Source of the DNA: JBAXLO01 sp037134755
GTDB lineage: Bacteria > Bacteroidota > Bacteroidia > Bacteroidales > JACABE01
NCBI GenBank assembly: GCA_037134755.1
Contig: JBAXLO010000078.1
Coordinates: 1 to 18,001, forward strand
Length of the DNA: 18,001 nt
Direction of reading: 5' to 3'
The notes under the pieces were generated by a model. The model was not told the DNA's origin. It saw only the letters and a program-made list of their open reading frames with translations, and did no database searches. Made by a program: the position numbers and the translations under genes. Shown here in pieces: positions 16,154 through 18,001 of the stretch; within the stretch, counting starts at the first letter, position 1; every line of letters starts with the position of its first letter.

Positions 16154-16585
16154 ATGACAATTAAAGAAGCGGGACAACAAGTTTCGGATGAATTCCAAAA
16201 CTTTGATGATTGGATGGATAAATATAATTATGTTATTGAGTTAGGTAGAGAATGTCCGATGATTGACGAAAAGAATAAGGTGGAAAATAATCTTATTGCA
16301 GGATGTCAGTCGAGGGTGTGGCTAAGTGCTGATTATATTGATGGAAAGATTTATTATAAAGCTGATAGCGATGCTGTTATTACTAAAGGAATTGCTACTA
16401 TTTTGATAAAAGTTTTATCAGGTCAGGAACCTCAGGCTATTATTGATGCTGATTTTGATTTTATTAATGATATAGGTTTAAAAGAACATCTATCACCAAC
16501 ACGTTCTAACGGATTGACTGCTATGATTAAGCAAATGAAATTATATGCTCTTGTATATAAAACAAAATATGAGACAACTCATTAA
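16154..16585 (+). CDS. sufE: SufE sulfur-transfer protein
   Basis: SufE accepts persulfide sulfur from SufS, stimulates its desulfurase activity and passes the sulfur to the scaffold. The 143-residue protein shows the family core: FDDWMDKYNYVIELGRECP, NLIAGCQSRVWL with the acceptor Cys51 (the same number as in the E. coli protein), the GIATILIKVLSGQEPQAI helix, and GLKEHLSPTRSNGLTAMIKQMK at the C-terminus. It sits 12 nt after sufS and 27 nt before the DUF59 gene, in the usual order for a SUF operon. Confidence 0.95.
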   Translation: MTIKEAGQQVSDEFQNFDDWMDKYNYVIELGRECPMIDEKNKVENNLIAGCQSRVWLSADYIDGKIYYKADSDAVITKGIATILIKVLSGQEPQAIIDADFDFINDIGLKEHLSPTRSNGLTAMIKQMKLYALVYKTKYETTH

Positions 16586-16612
16586 ATTATCATTCAAAAT
16601 AAAGAAAATAAA

Positions 16613-16936
16613 ATGGAACATAATGAAAAGCTAAGACTATATCATTCAAGGATTCTTGATGCTTTAAAAACTATATACGACCCCGAAATACCTGTTAATA
16701 TATATGATTTAGGTTTGATATACGAAGTTAAGATTGATGATGATTTTAATGTAAATGTTCAGATGACACTTACTTCTCCTAACTGCCCTGTTGCTGAGAG
16801 TTTGCCGGTAGATGTAGAGTTGGCTTTAAAAGGAGTTGAAGGTATAAATGAAGTTAAAGTAGAAGTAGTTCTTGATCCGGCCTGGAGCATCGAACTAATG
16901 TCTGAGGAAGCAAAACTTGACTTAGGCTTCTTATAA
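16613..16936 (+). CDS. sufT: DUF59/MIP18-family SUF accessory protein (SufT-like)
   Basis: This 107-residue single-domain protein contains the DUF59 hallmarks: ALKTIYDPEIPVNIYDLGLIYEV (17-39), VQMTLTSPNCPVAESLP with the conserved Cys58, and VVLDPAWSIELMSEEAKLDLGF at the C-terminus. Proteins of this family in SUF operons help mature or deliver Fe-S clusters; SufT of Staphylococcus is the best studied. The operon position after sufS and sufE supports that role. The SufT name is applied by family and context and is not proven orthology. Confidence 0.88.
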   Translation: MEHNEKLRLYHSRILDALKTIYDPEIPVNIYDLGLIYEVKIDDDFNVNVQMTLTSPNCPVAESLPVDVELALKGVEGINEVKVEVVLDPAWSIELMSEEAKLDLGFL

Positions 16937-16941
16937 GAAAC

Positions 16942-17008
16942 AATTACGAATTACGAATTACAAATTACGGCGTGACAAAGCGTAATTCGTAATTCGTAAT
17001 TCGTAATT
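16942..17008. repeat. Inverted array of AATTACG heptamers (possible bidirectional terminator)
   Basis: Four tandem AATTACG heptamers (16942-16969, the third ending in A) face four perfect CGTAATT heptamers (16981-17008) across an 11-nt spacer, GCGTGACAAAG. The arms pair over 28 bp with a single mismatch and form a long hairpin. It lies exactly between the converging sufT-like gene (ends 16936) and the minus-strand gene ending at 17011, where it could stop both transcripts. It lacks a clear U-tract. Confidence 0.85.
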
Positions 17009-17010
17009 AA

Positions 17011-17652
17011 TTAGTTGATTCTTATTACAAATGATGGTGTAGGTTTTCCTTCGTTGCCATCTATATCAACAGGGATTGCATAAATTGAATATTTATCACC
17101 CGAATTTAATCCCTTTACCAAACCTTTTGATTTGAATAATTGACCAACCATTGATTCAATACCAGCACCTTCGTCAGTTACCAAAGCACCATAAATATCG
17201 TAATGATGCGCAAATTTTGGTTTAGGCCCTTCCATCACTACTCTTAAAATACCTATTTGTATTTCGCCCTTATTACTAGTGTTTTTACCTTTAATAGCAG
17301 CTTTATTTTTATTAGCTTTTGATTTTTGTTGAACTAAACCTAATAAATTAGCTGTATCAGGATCATTTACTAAATTTATTTTATCTTCAACAAATACAGC
17401 ATTATGATAAAACATACCGTTAAAATCTTTTAAATAGGCGACAACTCTTTTGCCGGCTGCAAGATCATTTTGCGAATGTAGAATTACATCTGCATCTATT
17501 TTATCATCCAATTCGGTTACTTTTAAACTAGAATATTGGATGCCTTCTATTTTTAAACTGTATTTATCCAAAAGAGCAGCGTAATCTTTTGAATATTGAA
17601 TCTGCTGAGTAATTGAACCTGCTGGAGGTGTTTTAATTAAATAAAAACTCAT
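17011..17652 (-). CDS. Unrecognised protein with Fn3-like C-terminus
   Basis: I do not recognise this 213-residue protein. It has no signal peptide or membrane segment and begins MSFYLIKTPPAGSITQQIQYSKDY. The centre (about 107-127) is a lysine/asparagine-rich linker. The final third (AHHYDIYGALVTDEGAGIES ... VKGLNSGDKYSIYAIPVDIDGNEGKPTPSFVIRIN) has the cadence of a fibronectin type III strand set, with LxxGxxYxxYAIPVDxxGNEG. That is a resemblance only. The stop codon lies 2 nt beyond the heptamer hairpin. Upstream on the same strand is the 21-bp repeat region. A -7 box was not found in 17653-17775, which is otherwise AT-rich and featureless. Confidence 0.7.
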   Translation of the reverse strand: MSFYLIKTPPAGSITQQIQYSKDYAALLDKYSLKIEGIQYSSLKVTELDDKIDADVILHSQNDLAAGKRVVAYLKDFNGMFYHNAVFVEDKINLVNDPDTANLLGLVQQKSKANKNKAAIKGKNTSNKGEIQIGILRVVMEGPKPKFAHHYDIYGALVTDEGAGIESMVGQLFKSKGLVKGLNSGDKYSIYAIPVDIDGNEGKPTPSFVIRIN

Positions 17653-17671
17653 TTTTATTAGTGTTAAATTA

Positions 17672-18001
17672 TTAAATATTGTTATTTAAATTATAAATAT
17701 ATAAATTGTTAAAGTTGTTGTTATAACTGATTAGTGTTGAATTATTAGAATAGTTTGAGCTGTTGTTTACGAGACAACTGATGCTAGTTGCTAACAAACT
17801 GATGCTAGTTGCAAAATAACTGATGCTACTTGCTAACAAATTGATGCTAGTTGCAAAATAACTGATGCTACTTGCTAACAAACTCATGCTAGTTGCTAAC
17901 AAACTGATGCTACTTACATAATAACTGATGCTACTTACATAATAACTGATGCTAGATTTGAATAAACTGATGCAAGCTGCACAATAGCTTATGCTAGTTG
18001 T
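17672..18001 (-). CDS. Possible 3' end of a heptapeptide-repeat protein (partial, doubtful)
   Basis: One minus-strand frame is open from the window edge to a TAA at 17672-17674, over 109 codons. It reads the 21-bp repeat as a heptapeptide of the form SIS-hydrophobic-hydrophobic-A/V-T/S, with LL, YF, YY and LF alternating. It then degenerates into an Asn/Tyr-rich tail. Substitutions keep the hydrophobic pair and the frame, and no indel occurs in 11 units, which favours coding. The low-complexity tail and the lack of a visible start argue against it. The other two minus frames are closed by stops in the common unit. If real, it ends 19 nt before the next gene. Confidence 0.3.
   Translation of the reverse strand, partial: TTSISYCAACISLFKSSISYYVSSISYYVSSISLLATSMSLLASSISYFATSINLLASSISYFATSISLLATSISCLVNNSSNYSNNSTLISYNNNFNNLYIYNLNNNI
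17776..18001. repeat. 21-bp minisatellite, 11 phased units
   Basis: Units beginning GATGCT (or CATGCT, TATGCT or GATGCA) recur at 17780, 17801, 17822, 17843, 17864, 17885, 17906, 17927, 17948, 17969 and 17990. The spacing is always exactly 21 bp. Two main variants alternate in the second half of the unit (GCTAACAAACT against GCAAAATAACT), giving a 42-bp higher-order period. Two identical ACTTACATAATAACT-type units lie at 17906-17947, and the last units are more diverged. The array runs off the window. Confidence 0.92.

Noticed and set aside
17776..18001. CRISPR array
   Set aside because: The 21-bp units are contiguous with no unique spacers, and no cas gene is present.

Overview
The window looks like a chromosomal segment of a Bacteroidota bacterium, probably Bacteroidales-like or a related uncultured lineage. 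DNA is AT-rich, starts lack classical Shine-Dalgarno sequences, and several genes are preceded by the Bacteroidota -7 box TAnnTTTG. Other markers are Por-type (T9SS) C-terminal sorting domains on two secreted propeller proteins, a long-form QueA, and a Wzc-type tyrosine kinase with a Tyr/Gly tail. The order assignment is inference only.

Layout. 1-310: imperfect palindromic repeat (29-106), then a promoter. 311-3109 (+): two tandemly duplicated, secreted six-bladed Kelch-like proteins with T9SS tails, followed immediately by a small DUF4907-like lipoprotein, closed by a perfect hairpin (3125-3165) that probably acts as a bidirectional terminator. 3204-4058 (-): coiled-coil lipoprotein of the Cbp1-like type, whose promoter has a 20-bp palindrome between its two boxes. 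4150-5379 (-): QueA. 5478-7164 (-): a two-gene unit of an Elp3-like radical SAM protein and a probable GME-fold (DUF6873-like) protein, overlapping by 17 nt. 7258-10629 (-): polysaccharide export operon of a Wza-like lipoprotein and a Wzc-like co-polymerase/BY-kinase ending in (YG)16-YY. 10789-12099 (-): MiaB. 12350-16936 (+): topA followed closely by sufS, sufE and a sufT-like DUF59 gene. 16942-17008: inverted array of AATTACG heptamers. 17011-17652 (-): unrecognised protein with an Fn3-like C-terminus. 17776-18001: eleven perfectly phased 21-bp repeats, open in one minus-strand frame to the window edge.

Functional picture. Most of the window is core metabolism: tRNA modification (QueA, MiaB), chromosome topology (TopA) and Fe-S cluster biogenesis (SufS-SufE-DUF59). 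The SUF genes could supply clusters needed by MiaB and the other radical SAM protein, though no direct link is shown. Between the core genes lie surface functions: T9SS-secreted propellers, lipoproteins and a glycan exporter with no glycosyltransferases in view. No transposase, integrase, phage gene, CRISPR array, rRNA or tRNA was recognised. The least explained items are the radical SAM/GME-fold pair, the Kelch/DUF4907 unit, the operator-like palindrome at 4089-4108 and the 21-bp repeat at the right edge.
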